Part shown: piece by piece, positions 5,920-6,061 of the stretch
Numbering within the stretch: position 1 is the stretch's first letter
Layout: each line of letters begins with the position of its first letter
DNA from: CAYGZM01 sp964354365
GTDB lineage: Bacteria > Planctomycetota > Phycisphaerae > Sedimentisphaerales > Anaerobacaceae
Length of the DNA stretch: 6,061 nt
NCBI GenBank assembly: GCA_964354365.1
Contig: CAYGZM010000198.1
Coordinates: forward strand, 1 to 6,061
Reading direction: 5' to 3'
Position numbers and translations under genes: made by a program
Notes under the pieces: generated by a model
Seen by the model: the letters and a program-made list of their open reading frames with translations, nothing else
Databases searched by the model: none
Told to the model about the DNA's origin: nothing

Positions 5920-6061
5920 GTGGCTCAGGAGCCGGATTCGGGATTGGTGGAAGCGGCTGCAAACGGCGATGGCGACAGCTTCACTGAGCTGTGCCGGCGA
6001 TACTACCCGGCTATGGTTGCGATTGCCCATTCGATGCTCGGCGACAGGCATTTGGCTGAGG
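5920..6061 (+). CDS. ECF (extracytoplasmic function) sigma-70 family factor, N-terminal fragment
   Basis: ECF sigma factors direct RNA polymerase to stress- or signal-specific promoters. Only 47 codons are visible before the right edge, from a GTG start with a well-placed AAGGAG. The peptide shows the classic region 2.1 pattern: LVEAAANGDGDSFTELCRRY followed by YPAMVAIAHSMLGDRHLAE, where family members typically read a small-residue helix, GD..AF..L..RY and A...LGD...AED. The -10 and -35 recognition regions, any C-terminal extension and any anti-sigma gene lie outside the window, so the ECF group and regulon cannot be named. It is divergent from guaB and preceded by a long leader with complementary segments. 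The family call rests on a short stretch but the pattern is characteristic. Confidence 0.85.
   Translation, partial: MAQEPDSGLVEAAANGDGDSFTELCRRYYPAMVAIAHSMLGDRHLAE

Noticed and set aside
5797..6051. An 84-codon minus-strand frame opposite the sigma gene and its leader
   Set aside because: Antisense to the sigma factor start, with no recognisable content and no ribosome site noted.
5867..6061. Plus-strand open frame from ATG 5867, preceded by GGGAGG, open to the window end
   Set aside because: The Shine-Dalgarno-like site is only 3 nt from the ATG, the peptide is Trp/Arg-rich without motifs, and from 5920 the same bases encode the ECF sigma factor in another frame.

Overview
The window is a piece of a draft bacterial assembly (a run of exactly 100 N at 4086-4185) from a Gram-negative, diderm organism. 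The evidence for an outer membrane is direct: a lipoprotein of the MlaA (VacJ) family and a periplasmic MlaC/Ttg2 family protein flank a large RND/MMPL transporter. The lineage cannot be fixed from the sequence alone. The moderately high GC, dispersed GC-rich palindromes, heptamer repeats and sparse Shine-Dalgarno use would fit a Planctomycetota-like or other environmental bacterium, but this is a guess.

Layout. Everything from 1 to 5498 is coded on the minus strand, so it reads right to left: guaB (IMP dehydrogenase, 3' end lost in the gap), then after the gap mlaC (5' end lost in the gap), an 843-residue RND/MMPL transporter, and mlaA running off the left edge. The mlaC-RND spacing is 29 nt and the RND-mlaA spacing is 77 nt, so these three are probably one operon. 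Together they look like a lipid-trafficking set that links inner and outer membranes: a periplasmic lipid carrier, an inner-membrane pump and an outer-membrane lipoprotein. An RND protein stands where the classical Mla system has its MlaFEDB ABC transporter. The nearest described parallel is the hpnM/hpnN pair of hopanoid producers, but no hopanoid synthesis gene is visible here.

The 421-nt region 5499-5919 separates guaB from a divergent ECF sigma factor gene that starts at 5920 and runs off the right edge. It holds a near-consensus housekeeping promoter whose -10 box lies only 7 nt before the guaB ATG (a predicted leaderless mRNA), a 60-nt array of inverted 7-nt repeats, a perfect TATAAT promoter facing the sigma gene, and a predicted structured leader of about 140 nt with two mutually exclusive 8-bp helices.

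Two palindromic elements lie in the lipid-transport operon. A REPIN-like inverted doublet of two 22-nt GTAG-headed palindromes fills most of the RND-mlaA gap. A different 19-nt palindrome sits inside the mlaA reading frame, in an unusually long linker after the lipidated cysteine. No tRNA, rRNA, CRISPR array, transposase gene or phage gene was seen.
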